Numbered from the stretch's first letter, positions 8,269-16,475 are shown. The stretch is DNA of 64,000 nucleotides from Bacillota bacterium (GCA_023388515.1 JAEWGD010000014.1:1-64000); one strand, 5' to 3'. Notes: generated by a model from the sequence alone, not told the origin. Made by a program: numbers and translations.

Positions 8269-9927
8269 CTAATCATTATTCTGATTTAGGATATTCCTCT
8301 TCATGTTAACCTTATCAAACACATTCAAAACGCCATCATTGTTTGTATCAGCATACTGTGCTTGTTTTGAAGTGATAGAAGTAACGCCATTTATTTTCTT
8401 CTCACCGAATATAGTCACCATTAACTTTTTCAACTCATCAGAAGATATAACGCCATCACGATTTAAATCGCCTGTTGGAAGTGGGATTTCACCCATTGAT
8501 GCAAAATCTAATTCATTTGCTATTGCATATTGCTCTGCAACTGTTCCATCATAGCTGTGAATTGTTAAAATAGGGTTATGCTCAAGACCACCACTTGAAC
8601 TATACTTATAACCTAATGCACCATTAGCTATCGAGATAACATGATGAGGTATGTAAATATCCGTTAAGCTTGTGCAGTTGTTAAAGGCTAGTGAAAATAT
8701 TTTATTTGTACTATCAGGAATTGTAATGCTCTTTAGTGAAGTACAGCTATCGAAAGCAGCCATACTAATTTCAGACAAGGAATTTGGTAGAGTTACTTCT
8801 TCTAGGCTAGTGCAATTTAAAAATGTGCCAAGCTCTAAATATGTTACTCCATTAGGTATCTCAATCTTTTTAAGGCTTTCGCACATACCGAATGTAGCTT
8901 CACCTATTTCGTTAAGGATACTGTTACCGTTGAAATTAACTTCTACTAAGTCTGCACATTTCCAAAAAGCACAGTTGCCTAATACTTCCACCGTTGAAGG
9001 AATTGTTACGCTTTTTAGTCCCGTGTTGTCGAATGCAGACTGTTTTATAGTAATAACTCCCTCTGGAATTGTTACGCTAGTTAATGAAGTACAGTTCATG
9101 AATGCACCATCATTAATTATTTTAGTTCCGTCTTCGATTACATATTCTGTTTCAGTTCGACCAACAGGATACTGCACTAATGTTGTTCTATCATAATTAT
9201 ATAAAACGCCGTCTAAGCTTGAGTAAGACTCATTAGCACGAGCAACCTTTATATCAGTTAATAATGGACAGCTTATAAATGAATAAAGACCAATGTTTGA
9301 AACTGTTGAAGGTATGGTGATATTCACTAGCTGAAGGCAACCTAGAAATGCAGAGGATTCAATGGTTTTCAAGCCTGTTGGAAGTTTTACGCCCCTTATT
9401 TCAGATTGGGAGAAAGCTCTGGTTTTTAGCGTTGTTACTGTTGCAGGGACTTCATAAATTATGCTAGACTTTTTAATAGGGAACTGTATTAATTCGGATA
9501 CGTCCTTATTAAATAATACTCCATCAACAGAGGCATAGTTTTGGTTATTTTCATCAACATTTGTTTCTGTAAGTTTTAAGTTTGATGAAAATGTGAAATC
9601 CTCAATTAACGCTACGCTATCAGGAATATTGATTGTTTCCAAATCTAAAGCTCTCCAGAATGCGTTTGATGATAATTTAGTTACAGGAATTCCATCAATA
9701 GTGCTTGGAATATCAAGAGTAATTGAGTCTTTGGCACAACCAGTAATAGTGATTTCTCCATTAAGGACCTCATAATTTATAGAATCATTGTATGTAAAGG
9801 TTTCTGCATATGTACTGTTTGTTTTCAAACTTAGTGATGTTTTAAAATCGCCGAATAGTGGTACAGATGTAGCTATAAATACCAAAATAAATATTCCAAC
9901 AAGTAATTTTTTCTTATTTCTTAGCAT
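8269..9927 (-). CDS. BspA-like leucine-rich repeat surface protein with C-terminal dockerin
   Basis: A secreted 552-aa protein. A signal peptide (about residues 1-40) is followed by many BspA/LRR_5 repeats of the form 'AFxxCTSLxxITIPxSV' (about residues 55-460). The C-terminal 70 residues hold two calcium-loop repeats, DLNRDGVISSDELKKLM and DTNNDGVLNVFDKVNMKR, which match the paired F-hand layout of a type I dockerin. Dockerins bind cohesins on scaffoldin proteins, so this protein is probably displayed on a cellulosome- or amylosome-like complex and may bind host or plant surfaces. The cohesin partner is not in the window. The start is behind GGGGTGG. Confidence 0.9.
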   Translation of the reverse strand: MLRNKKKLLVGIFILVFIATSVPLFGDFKTSLSLKTNSTYAETFTYNDSINYEVLNGEITITGCAKDSITLDIPSTIDGIPVTKLSSNAFWRALDLETINIPDSVALIEDFTFSSNLKLTETNVDENNQNYASVDGVLFNKDVSELIQFPIKKSSIIYEVPATVTTLKTRAFSQSEIRGVKLPTGLKTIESSAFLGCLQLVNITIPSTVSNIGLYSFISCPLLTDIKVARANESYSSLDGVLYNYDRTTLVQYPVGRTETEYVIEDGTKIINDGAFMNCTSLTSVTIPEGVITIKQSAFDNTGLKSVTIPSTVEVLGNCAFWKCADLVEVNFNGNSILNEIGEATFGMCESLKKIEIPNGVTYLELGTFLNCTSLEEVTLPNSLSEISMAAFDSCTSLKSITIPDSTNKIFSLAFNNCTSLTDIYIPHHVISIANGALGYKYSSSGGLEHNPILTIHSYDGTVAEQYAIANELDFASMGEIPLPTGDLNRDGVISSDELKKLMVTIFGEKKINGVTSITSKQAQYADTNNDGVLNVFDKVNMKRNILNQNND

Positions 9928-10207
9928 GATGCCACCCCATCTTTCTTGAACTATTTACAAAATCATATAAAAATACTGTTTACACCTTTATCATTACTCC
10001 TTGTACATATTATACAGTTTATTTAATGTTATATAAACAATTTTATGTATAATTTGCGTGTACAAAAGATTAATTTTAATTTACTAGTATTTATGCATTA
10101 TTGATACTAGAAATCAATTTTAAGGGTGTAAAACAGTAATTTTATACATGATTTATGTGCAATTCGTGAATAGTTAACGGGTAGTCAATATTTCCATGAT
10201 TTACATC

Positions 10208-12313
10208 TTAGTTTAAAAAAATTTCATCAACTTTAGTCATATCATTAATGCTTGCAGAAACAGCACTTTCTGATGAGAACATATAGACATATTCGCCGAT
10301 ATAAACAGCACGATTAAAATAAAGGTTAGAGGTGTTGCTATTGTTTATATAGCCAATCTGTTTGAACTCGCCATTTTCATATTTAAACATGAAATAGTAG
10401 CTGTATGCATCTGTAATCACAGGGAAGCCTATGATGTTTTTTTCAGCATCAATCAGCAACTGTTTGTGGTCGTAAACTGCTTCCGAATAAACATAGCTAC
10501 GTCCCATAGTTTCTGTATTTAACACTACGATTCCGTTTTCTTTTAGGTCGCCATTGTCTGAAACATCAAACATTACAAGCTTAACGCCTTTTTCAAAGCC
10601 TTTTTCATCTGCGTCAACGCCAAAGCCTAAAAGCAAGCCATCGCTCCAACTATGCATATATGAACTATATCCGTTTATTTTCAATTCGCCCCGTATTGTA
10701 GGAGATGTAGGGTTACTCAAGTCAATTGCAAAAAGTGGGTCGGTTTGCATATAGGTAACAACATATGCAATATCACCTGAGAAGTTAACAGATTTAATAC
10801 TTTCTGTTTTACCGAAATCATCAACACTGCCGACAATCTCAAGCTTTTCATTGAGAACATAAACACCGTTGCTTCTGTCAGCTGTACCTGATGAAAAACC
10901 ATCAGTTGTAGTAGCAATTCTGAAATAAGAGTTATACTCACTCATAGAAAACTGGTTTAGAACATAACCATCAACTTTGCCAGTTGCCATTGGTTGAATA
11001 TTTCCATTGTCTATCGCAAGCCTAGTAATACTTGTGCGATTAGCGTTATTGTCATAAATTGAACCAGTTATATAAATATTATTTTGTGAGCAATAAAGCT
11101 GTCCAGAATAATCAGCCAACGCTTTTATTGATACAGGTTCAGACATATTATTAATGTCAATACCACCAATTATCGCATAATTCAAACCGCTATACTCATT
11201 TTTCCAATTGCTTGGTATCAGAATATCATCTGGTTCAACAAAACTCGTTTGCGTTCCACATGTATAAGAGGGAACATATGCTTCAATATCTTCTGCATCA
11301 TCAATTAAGCCTACTTGCATATTATATTTATTGCTAATCAGATAAAGCGTATTGCCAATCATTCTTGAATCGCTGTAACTACCATCTTGAGTATATGTGC
11401 TTTCAAGGCTCAACTTACCATCTGACACATCAAAAGTTATAACACTAGTTGTTGAACTGCCAATGATGTCATAACGGTAGTTTTCAGTATAGTATTCTAC
11501 ATCATCAGAATAAGTTTTATAATAATCCGAATACTCCGAATAGATTAAAACTATTTTTCCGTCTACAAGAAACATTGAGATAATATTTCCGTTAATTTTG
11601 TGGCTTTGTATTTCGCCAAAAACTCCATCTTTAGCAGTGACAGCATACAACTTTTGACCAACTACATAAAAAATATTTTTGCCATCAGTCTTGATTATAT
11701 CAGCCTCTTCAACGCCCTCTACTTGAGTAATTGTGTTGGAGAAATCATCGCTATCACCAGTGCCGTTCATATTATCACTATATTCAGTATCTTCAGTTGC
11801 CATAGCACCGTCAGTGATGCCATCAGCCTCCCCTTTTTCAGCGTATGCACTAGACGTTGTATTTGTATCCATGTCTTTGCTACCAAAAATAGATTTGAAA
11901 AAGCCCGCAATTCCTCCACCGTTATCGTCCTCTTTTTGCTGTTGCTTATAACTTCTTGTTACTGCATCATATATTTCGTTGTAGCTGTTAGCACCAGCCA
12001 TATAATTGCCTAATGTATTGGTTGATTCTGTACTAGTTGCTTGAGAGGAATGGCTTGACTTTAGACCACCATCAGTTAAGCCGTTTTTGTTATGGTTATA
12101 GATGGACAGAACACCTGTAACAAGCACTGCACAAGCTGCTGCTGTTGCTGTAAACCTAACAATTCTTGCTCGCCTTGATATATTGCTACTGCTTTTAATT
12201 TTACTTCTATCTATTTTTTTATCCTTAAGCATTTTTGAGATATTCTCTGGTTCAAGTTCCTTTGGGATTTCATGATTTTGCATAGCGTTTTTGATCCTAT
12301 CATCATTATTCAT
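10208..12313 (-). CDS. Membrane-anchored beta-propeller protein, likely sigma-factor partner
   Basis: A 701-aa protein. A cytosolic N-terminus of about 50 residues (DRIKNAMQNHEIPKELEPE) resembles the short sigma-binding tails of anti-sigma factors. One membrane helix (about residues 50-70) and a Ser/Thr/Gly-rich spacer follow, and then a long secreted beta-propeller domain (PF09826 type) begins at about residue 200 with VEGVEEADIIKTDGKNIFYV. It lies 21 bp behind an ECF sigma-factor gene in the same direction, so the two form an operon. The domain family is a confident call; the anti-sigma role is inferred from gene order and topology. Confidence 0.85.
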   Translation of the reverse strand: MNNDDRIKNAMQNHEIPKELEPENISKMLKDKKIDRSKIKSSSNISRRARIVRFTATAAACAVLVTGVLSIYNHNKNGLTDGGLKSSHSSQATSTESTNTLGNYMAGANSYNEIYDAVTRSYKQQQKEDDNGGGIAGFFKSIFGSKDMDTNTTSSAYAEKGEADGITDGAMATEDTEYSDNMNGTGDSDDFSNTITQVEGVEEADIIKTDGKNIFYVVGQKLYAVTAKDGVFGEIQSHKINGNIISMFLVDGKIVLIYSEYSDYYKTYSDDVEYYTENYRYDIIGSSTTSVITFDVSDGKLSLESTYTQDGSYSDSRMIGNTLYLISNKYNMQVGLIDDAEDIEAYVPSYTCGTQTSFVEPDDILIPSNWKNEYSGLNYAIIGGIDINNMSEPVSIKALADYSGQLYCSQNNIYITGSIYDNNANRTSITRLAIDNGNIQPMATGKVDGYVLNQFSMSEYNSYFRIATTTDGFSSGTADRSNGVYVLNEKLEIVGSVDDFGKTESIKSVNFSGDIAYVVTYMQTDPLFAIDLSNPTSPTIRGELKINGYSSYMHSWSDGLLLGFGVDADEKGFEKGVKLVMFDVSDNGDLKENGIVVLNTETMGRSYVYSEAVYDHKQLLIDAEKNIIGFPVITDAYSYYFMFKYENGEFKQIGYINNSNTSNLYFNRAVYIGEYVYMFSSESAVSASINDMTKVDEIFLN

Positions 12314-12334
12314 AATATCAGCTCCTTATATATA

Positions 12335-12853
12335 TTAACCTAAGGCTTCTCTTAACTTTGCTTTTGTTCGGGCAAGCTTAGTTCGTACAGTTGCAGGATT
12401 TATCTCGCAAAAGCGTGCTATTTCGTTGCTTGTATATCCCATCAATGCAGACAGCGACAAAATCAAACGTTCCTCATTATTCAAGCGAAAAATCTCCTCA
12501 GCAAGTTCATACTTGCCAAAATTAAATTCATCACCCTTGATATTTTCAGCCACATCATAACTATCAGCCGACTGTAAGTTCATGTACTCTGCCTGTTTTT
12601 GCTTAACCTTATTAGTTAATATTTTTACAATCCAGCCTTTGAAAGCATTCTCGCTTCTAAGCTTTTTTATAGAAGCGAATGCGTCAAGAACAGTTTCGCT
12701 TACAATATCAGCCGCATCTTGTTGATTTCTAAGGCTACAAATTGCAATATGGTATAAATCCTCATACACAATGGAATAAAGCCTTGCAAACGCATCGCAA
12801 TCACCGCCAATCGCAAGCTTTACATCTTTATCAAAGCTTTGATTTTTATTCAT
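12335..12853 (-). CDS. ECF-type RNA polymerase sigma factor
   Basis: A 172-aa sigma-70 family protein with only regions 2 and 4. Region 2 (about residues 20-90) contains the DAADIVSETVLDAFASI and AFKGWIVKILTNKVKQ segments. Region 4 (about residues 115-170) ends with the helix-turn-helix GYTSNEIARFCEINPATVRTK. It is the first gene of a two-gene operon with the beta-propeller membrane protein, the usual layout of ECF sigma factors with their regulators. The ribosome site is GGAGGTG. The target regulon is unknown. Confidence 0.92.
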   Translation of the reverse strand: MNKNQSFDKDVKLAIGGDCDAFARLYSIVYEDLYHIAICSLRNQQDAADIVSETVLDAFASIKKLRSENAFKGWIVKILTNKVKQKQAEYMNLQSADSYDVAENIKGDEFNFGKYELAEEIFRLNNEERLILSLSALMGYTSNEIARFCEINPATVRTKLARTKAKLREALG

Positions 12854-13005
12854 TTTTGTTATACACCTCCAAATGTCCTGTTAACAGTTTACATAATATA
12901 AGTGTCTTAAAAGGTCTGTTTTGTTTCAACCAAAGTAAATCTTTGTGTATTCTCACAAATTAGCGAGAAATACTTTGTTTAATATGTTTGATAAGAAAAT
13001 AATAA

Positions 13006-13035
13006 TTGACAAAAATAAACACCTTGTGCTATAAT
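13006..13035 (+). promoter_or_regulatory. Toxin promoter, type I TA copy 1
   Basis: TTGACA, 18 bases, TATAAT: perfect hexamers. The toxin mRNA would start near 13042. Copy 2 has the same promoter at 13357-13386. Confidence 0.75.
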
Positions 13036-13097
13036 ATGACACATGGTGCTTTTGCAATATCGGTAGGCGGTTTCTCCCATCAAGGGAGGTGATAGCT

Positions 13098-13187
13098 GTG
13101 GTTACATACGGTGAGCTGTTTCAGCTTTTGTTATTAATCGTTACAGCTATCTCCTTGTTTTATAACATTTATAAAAACAAGAAATAG
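13098..13187 (+). CDS. Small hydrophobic toxin, type I TA copy 1 (Hol_Tox/TxpA-like)
   Basis: A 29-aa peptide starting with GTG. One hydrophobic helix (FQLLLLIVTAISLFYNIY) precedes a basic KNKK tail, the layout of 'putative holin-like toxin' and TxpA/BsrG-type peptides that damage the membrane. A strong site, AAGGGAGGTG, stands 7 bases upstream. It is itself masked by a CTCCC-ATCAA-GGGAG hairpin (13074-13088), a familiar brake on type I toxins. The opposite strand encodes a short RNA from a strong promoter. Family assignment is by pattern; toxicity is inferred. Confidence 0.7.
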   Translation: MVTYGELFQLLLLIVTAISLFYNIYKNKK

Positions 13188-13197
13188 TTTCTTAGCA

Positions 13198-13288
13198 TAA
13201 AAAAGAAACAACCGCCATCTTTCCCCAGATAAGGTTGTTTCTTTAACCAAAACTTGGGTGAACCGCTTATCGCAGAAGCACCTTTTAT
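13198..13288 (-). ncRNA. Candidate antitoxin RNA, type I TA copy 1
   Basis: The minus-strand promoter is TTGACA (13317-13322), 16 bases, TATAAT (13295-13300). The RNA would be about 90 nt and end at a hairpin (13202-13213 with 13233-13244) followed by six T. It is complementary to the 3' part of the toxin mRNA. The same hairpin ends in T's on the plus strand, so it works as a bidirectional terminator. Confidence 0.7.
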
Positions 13289-13445
13289 ATTTTTATTATA
13301 ACATATATTTCAAATTTGTCAACAGATTTTCTGTGTAGTGTCTAAATAATTCTTTATTGACAAAAATGAACATCTTGTGCTATAATATTACATGGTGCTT
13401 TTGCATATCGGTAGGCGGTTTCTCCCATCAAGGGAGGTGATAGCT

Positions 13446-13535
13446 ATGGTTACATACGGTGAGCTTTTTCAGCTTTTGATGTTAATCGTTACAGCTATCT
13501 CCTTGTTTTATAACATTTATAAAAACAAGAAATAG
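13446..13535 (+). CDS. Small hydrophobic toxin, type I TA copy 2
   Basis: A 29-aa peptide differing from copy 1 only by an ATG start and one Leu-to-Met change in the helix (FQLLMLIVTAISLFYN). The ribosome site, the SD-masking hairpin (13423-13437) and the promoter (TTGACA 13357-13362, TATAAT 13381-13386) are all kept. The high identity of the whole 320-bp unit indicates recent duplication or gene conversion. Confidence 0.7.
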   Translation: MVTYGELFQLLMLIVTAISLFYNIYKNKK

Positions 13536-13545
13536 TTTCTTAGCA

Positions 13546-13642
13546 TAAAAAAGAAACAACCGCCATCACTCCAATGAATGCGGTTGTTTCTTTATAACCA
13601 AATCTTAGGGAGCTAACCGCTTATCGCAGAAGCACCTTTTAC
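13546..13642 (-). ncRNA. Candidate antitoxin RNA, type I TA copy 2
   Basis: The promoter is TTGACA (13671-13676), 16 bases, TATAAT (13649-13654), the same spacing as copy 1. It ends at a 14-bp hairpin (13550-13563 with 13580-13593) followed by a T run on the minus strand. The loop sequence differs from copy 1 while the stem is kept and extended. Confidence 0.7.
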
Positions 13643-13733
13643 ACTTCTATTATAACATATATTTCAAATTTGTCAATAACTTTTGAGATTTATTTTGGTT
13701 TTATTCAATGTCACATTATTACAGTTAATGCAT

Positions 13734-14414
13734 TTACTCAACAACCTCAACCACTTTTCCGTCAGATATTTGAATAATTCGTTCAGCCATTCCTGCAACC
13801 TTCATGTCATGAGTTATAAGCACAATGGTTTTTCCTTGCCTATGCAATTCGCATATCATCTCCATTACTGCTTCGCCAGATTTTTTATCCAAGTTTCCAG
13901 TAGGCTCATCAGCGAGAATTATCGGTGGCTGTGCAGCTAAAGCCCTTGCTATCGCTACTCTTTGCTGTTGTCCGCCCGACATTTCTGATGGTCTGTGGTT
14001 CATTCTGCCCTCTAGCGACACTCTTTTTAATGCAGTTGTAACAAGTTTTTTTCGTTCTGTTCTGTCCATACCTCTATAAATAAGAGGCAATTCGACATTC
14101 TCAAAGGCTGTTAAACCTGACACAAGGTTAAAACATTGAAATATAAATCCTATTTTTTTATTGCGTATTAACGATAACTCCTTGTCATTATAATCCATTA
14201 TGTCTGTTTCGTCAAGAACATAACTTCCAGAGCTAGGCAAGTCCAAACAACCGATTATGTTCATAAGCGTTGACTTTCCTGAACCTGAAGTCCCTACAAT
14301 AGCAGTGAATTCCCCTCTTTTTATGTTGATATTAACACCATTTAATGCGTCAACTCTATTATCGGTATCCCCATAAGTTTTGTATAAATCTTTAAGCACA
14401 ATTAAATCTTCCAC
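13734..14414 (-). CDS. ABC transporter ATP-binding protein, MacB/LolD type (orphan)
   Basis: A cytosolic ATPase of the MacB/LolD class, which powers export or extraction of lipids, peptides or antibiotics together with an FtsX-like permease. The Walker A is VGTSGSGKST (about residue 40), the signature is MSGGQQQRVAIARAL, the Walker B is IILADEPTGNLD, and the switch histidine is in LITHD. The GTG at 14414, behind GGAG, gives 226 aa, the normal length; extension to 14459 adds an atypical tail. No permease gene is adjacent on either side. It either works with a partner elsewhere or is left over from a lost operon. It sits between toxin-antitoxin copies. Confidence 0.88.
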   Translation of the reverse strand: MEDLIVLKDLYKTYGDTDNRVDALNGVNINIKRGEFTAIVGTSGSGKSTLMNIIGCLDLPSSGSYVLDETDIMDYNDKELSLIRNKKIGFIFQCFNLVSGLTAFENVELPLIYRGMDRTERKKLVTTALKRVSLEGRMNHRPSEMSGGQQQRVAIARALAAQPPIILADEPTGNLDKKSGEAVMEMICELHRQGKTIVLITHDMKVAGMAERIIQISDGKVVEVVE

Positions 14415-14546
14415 ATCAATTCTCCAATACAAATATAAATTTATATTTATTATGTGCATTAAAATTGTATTTATTTCTACTAATTTTACAAAAGCTATTT
14501 TATAATTTGGGAGTGGATAAAAAACAATTTTATGTAAATGAAACGA

Positions 14547-14588
14547 TGAAAAAAGCCCTGAAAAAACCGCTAACAGTTTTATTTTCAG
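14547..14588 (-). terminator. Terminator of the GNAT gene
   Basis: On the minus strand a hairpin (14582-14588 with 14558-14564 plus inner pairs) is followed by GGC and six T. It lies about 125 bases past the stop codon. Confidence 0.5.
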
Positions 14589-14712
14589 AACCTTTTACGA
14601 TTTTTCCAATCCGAAGGAACGTGTCAACCTATTTCTTTTAAGATGTCACCGATTTCATTTGAGTTCTCTTCGTTACAATATAATTCATTATTTTTGCTCC
14701 CTATATAATTTT

Positions 14713-15234
14713 TTATTTGTACTCTTTTTGAAGTAATGCATAAATATACATACCATCATAAATTTTAGAATTTTCTTTTGTAGGAACATATTCTAAAAGG
14801 GTAGCCTCTTTTCTCATAGCTAATCGCTCTATAAGCTTTATTGATTTTTCATTTCTAGTATTGATTTCAGCAAAAATTCTGCGGATGTTAAGCGTATTAA
14901 AGGCATAATTAAGCATACCCTTGACACTTTCAAAAGCATAACCTTTTCCTTGGTATTTTATATTAAAGGTGTAGCCTATCTCATAACTTTCATAAGATCT
15001 TTTAGAAAAGTATATTTTCCCAATAACTTTATTTTCTAGAACAACAGCAAAAAAATCATCACTTTGTGAAAAGTTAATTGCTTCCTGAATACATTGTTCT
15101 TTTGTAAATGTTTCACACGGCTCAAAATAGGTGACTTCCTTATCTGTTAATATTTCCGTTAAGTCATTATAATCTTCGGGGTAAAATTTTCTGATATGTA
15201 AACGCTCTGTGCAAAATAATGTTGATGTATTCAT
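14713..15234 (-). CDS. GNAT family N-acetyltransferase (RimJ/RimL-like)
   Basis: A 173-aa acetyl-CoA-dependent acetyltransferase of the Acetyltransf_3 (RimJ/RimL/SpeG-like) class. It begins with the typical TERLHIRKFYPEDYNDL segment. The acetyl-CoA loop region is YQGKGYAFESVKGMLNYAF (about residues 97-115), followed by RRIFAEINTRNEKSIKLIERL, the conserved N-x-x-S-x-x-L-x-E/K-x-L motif. The substrate cannot be told; relatives act on ribosomal protein N-termini, polyamines or antibiotics. The start is behind GGAGGTA. The gene is monocistronic. Confidence 0.85.
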   Translation of the reverse strand: MNTSTLFCTERLHIRKFYPEDYNDLTEILTDKEVTYFEPCETFTKEQCIQEAINFSQSDDFFAVVLENKVIGKIYFSKRSYESYEIGYTFNIKYQGKGYAFESVKGMLNYAFNTLNIRRIFAEINTRNEKSIKLIERLAMRKEATLLEYVPTKENSKIYDGMYIYALLQKEYK

Positions 15235-15353
15235 AGTATACCTCCAAAACCTAAGTTATATTTATCATACTACACACAAGGAAAAGTCAATCACAAAGCT
15301 TTGGGGAGAGTGGATATATCGTGCATATTAAAAGAAAACCAGTACAGAAAAAG

Positions 15354-15385
15354 GTAACTCTCGTGATTTGGAGTTACGATTTTTT
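15354..15385 (+). terminator. Orphan plus-strand terminator upstream of rubrerythrin
   Basis: Arms GTAACTC (15354-15360) and GAGTTAC (15371-15377) are followed by GA and six T. No plus-strand gene lies upstream within reach, so it either insulates the rbr promoter or ends an unannotated short RNA. Confidence 0.55.
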
Positions 15386-15449
15386 GCTGTTTTCATGATT
15401 TTATTATATTCAACGTTATTTGTCCACACCTCTTCTTAATTTTGCGTTC

Positions 15450-15531
15450 TTGACAAGTGTGGTTATAATTGTGTATAATATATATGATGTATATTTTTCA
15501 ACACAAATGATAATATTAATTCGTGTTGAAA
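15450..15531 (+). promoter_or_regulatory. rbr promoter with a downstream dyad
   Basis: TTGACA (15450-15455), 18 bases, TATAAT (15474-15479). A 9-bp inverted repeat, TTTCAACAC (15496-15504) with GTGTTGAAA (15523-15531), follows in the early leader and could be an operator or RNA hairpin. I do not recognise the regulator; the dyad is not a clean PerR box. Confidence 0.6.
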
Positions 15532-15571
15532 TAATATGCTTAATGATTTATAAATAAGGAGGATTATTAAA

Positions 15572-16114
15572 ATGGAATTAAAAGGTTCGAGAACCGAAGC
15601 AAACCTAATGGCTGCGTTTGCAGGAGAATCACAGGCTAGAAATAAATACACTTACTATGCGTCAAAGGCTAAGAGTGAGGGATATGAGCAAATTGCTAAA
15701 CTTTTCATAGAAACTGCTGATAATGAAAAAGAGCATGCTAAAATATGGTTTAAGCTTTTGCAAGACGGCGGAGTGATAGCTTCGACTCCTGAAAATCTTC
15801 TTGATGCTGCTCAAGGTGAAAACTATGAGTGGACTGAAATGTATGCTGAATTTGCAAAGGTAGCTAAAGAAGAGGGATTCACTAAGATTGCATATCTTTT
15901 TGATGCAGTTGCTAAAATAGAAAAAGAACATGAAGAGCGTTACCGTAAGCTTCTTGCAAATGTTGAAGAGGGAATAGTATTTTCAAGAGATGGCGATACT
16001 GTTTGGCAATGTGCTAATTGTGGACATATCCATATTGGAAAGAAAGCTCCAGAAATGTGTCCTGTTTGTGAGCATCCAAAGGCTCATTTCCAAATTCTGG
16101 CTAAGAACTATTAG
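15572..16114 (+). CDS. rbr: Rubrerythrin
   Basis: A cytosolic non-haem iron peroxidase that reduces H2O2 with electrons from rubredoxin or NADH oxidoreductases, central to oxygen tolerance in anaerobes. The N-terminal ferritin-like diiron domain (about residues 1-140) has the ligand motifs [19 protein letters not shown] and IEKEHEERY. The C-terminal rubredoxin-like domain holds CANCG and [11 protein letters not shown], which bind one iron. At 180 aa it is a normal two-domain rubrerythrin. The ribosome site is AAGGAGG. It is monocistronic, with its own promoter and a strong terminator. Confidence 0.96.
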   Translation: MELKGSRTEANLMAAFAGESQARNKYTYYASKAKSEGYEQIAKLFIETADNEKEHAKIWFKLLQDGGVIASTPENLLDAAQGENYEWTEMYAEFAKVAKEEGFTKIAYLFDAVAKIEKEHEERYRKLLANVEEGIVFSRDGDTVWQCANCGHIHIGKKAPEMCPVCEHPKAHFQILAKNY

Positions 16115-16216
16115 TTTTTAGTTGGTAATAATGGGATAGTGTTAACAGTGATACACATAAATATACTTTAAGCTTTATACTTTTGGTAGATAAATAAAGC
16201 AATTATGAATGAAGTT

Positions 16217-16250
16217 TCCCCTGCGTTTATTTTGCAGGGGAGATTTTTTT
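16217..16250 (+). terminator. Terminator of rbr
   Basis: An 8-bp G/C-rich stem, TCCCCTGC (16217-16224) with GCAGGGGA (16234-16241), is followed by GA and a run of seven T. Confidence 0.85.
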
Positions 16251-16316
16251 ATTAAAAGTTTCTGTGTTGTTCAGAAAAGCTGTTGACAAATTTGAAATAT
16301 ATGTTATAATAGAAGT

Positions 16317-16407
16317 GTAAAAGGTGCTTCTGCGGTAAGCGGTTCACCTCCGAATGCAAGTCATAGAATAACCGCACACTTTAGCGAGGGGCGGTTATTT
16401 CTTTTTT
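16317..16407 (+). ncRNA. Candidate antitoxin RNA, inverted type I TA copy 3
   Basis: The promoter TTGACA (16283-16288), 16 bases, TATAAT (16305-16310), including its 16-base spacer, is the same as in copies 1 and 2. The RNA begins with the shared GGTGCTTCTGCGG segment and ends at a hairpin (about 16355-16365 with 16391-16402) running into six T. It overlaps the 3' end of the opposing toxin ORF. Confidence 0.65.
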
Positions 16408-16475
16408 ATATTGTTACACAAATTGATTGTGTTAATGATTACCAAACAAAATGTAAGTATTTCAGAAACGCTCAT
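16395..16475 (-). CDS. Small hydrophobic toxin, diverged TA copy 3
   Basis: A 26-aa peptide with one hydrophobic helix (ILTFCLVIINTINLC) and a basic IKKK tail. Little sequence is shared with copies 1 and 2, but length, topology, position and regulation are the same. AAGGTGG stands 8 bases upstream and is opposed by CCTCCT across a 4-nt A loop, so SD masking is retained through different sequence. The 3' end lies inside the antitoxin terminator hairpin. Confidence 0.6.
   Translation of the reverse strand: MSVSEILTFCLVIINTINLCNNIKKK

Larger units (their letters stand above)
13006..13676. repeat. Tandem duplication of a roughly 320-bp type I toxin-antitoxin unit
   Basis: Two nearly identical direct copies span 13006-13322 and 13357-13676. 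Each has, from left to right, a toxin promoter, an SD-masking hairpin, a 29-codon ORF, a bidirectional terminator hairpin and an opposing antitoxin promoter. The unit ends are imperfect inverted repeats of each other (GGTGCTTTTGC at left, GCAGAAGCACC at right). A third, diverged and inverted copy lies at 16283-16572. Confidence 0.85.

Noticed and set aside
13006..13676. Insertion sequence or transposon
   Set aside because: The unit has inverted ends, but no transposase gene lies within or beside it and no clear target duplications are visible; the promoters and peptide fit a TA module better. A MITE-like origin is kept only as a possibility.
15463..15479. PerR box at the rubrerythrin promoter
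   Set aside because: TTATAATTGTGTATAA looks similar, but the spacing is one base too long and the match includes the -10 itself, so it is not convincing.
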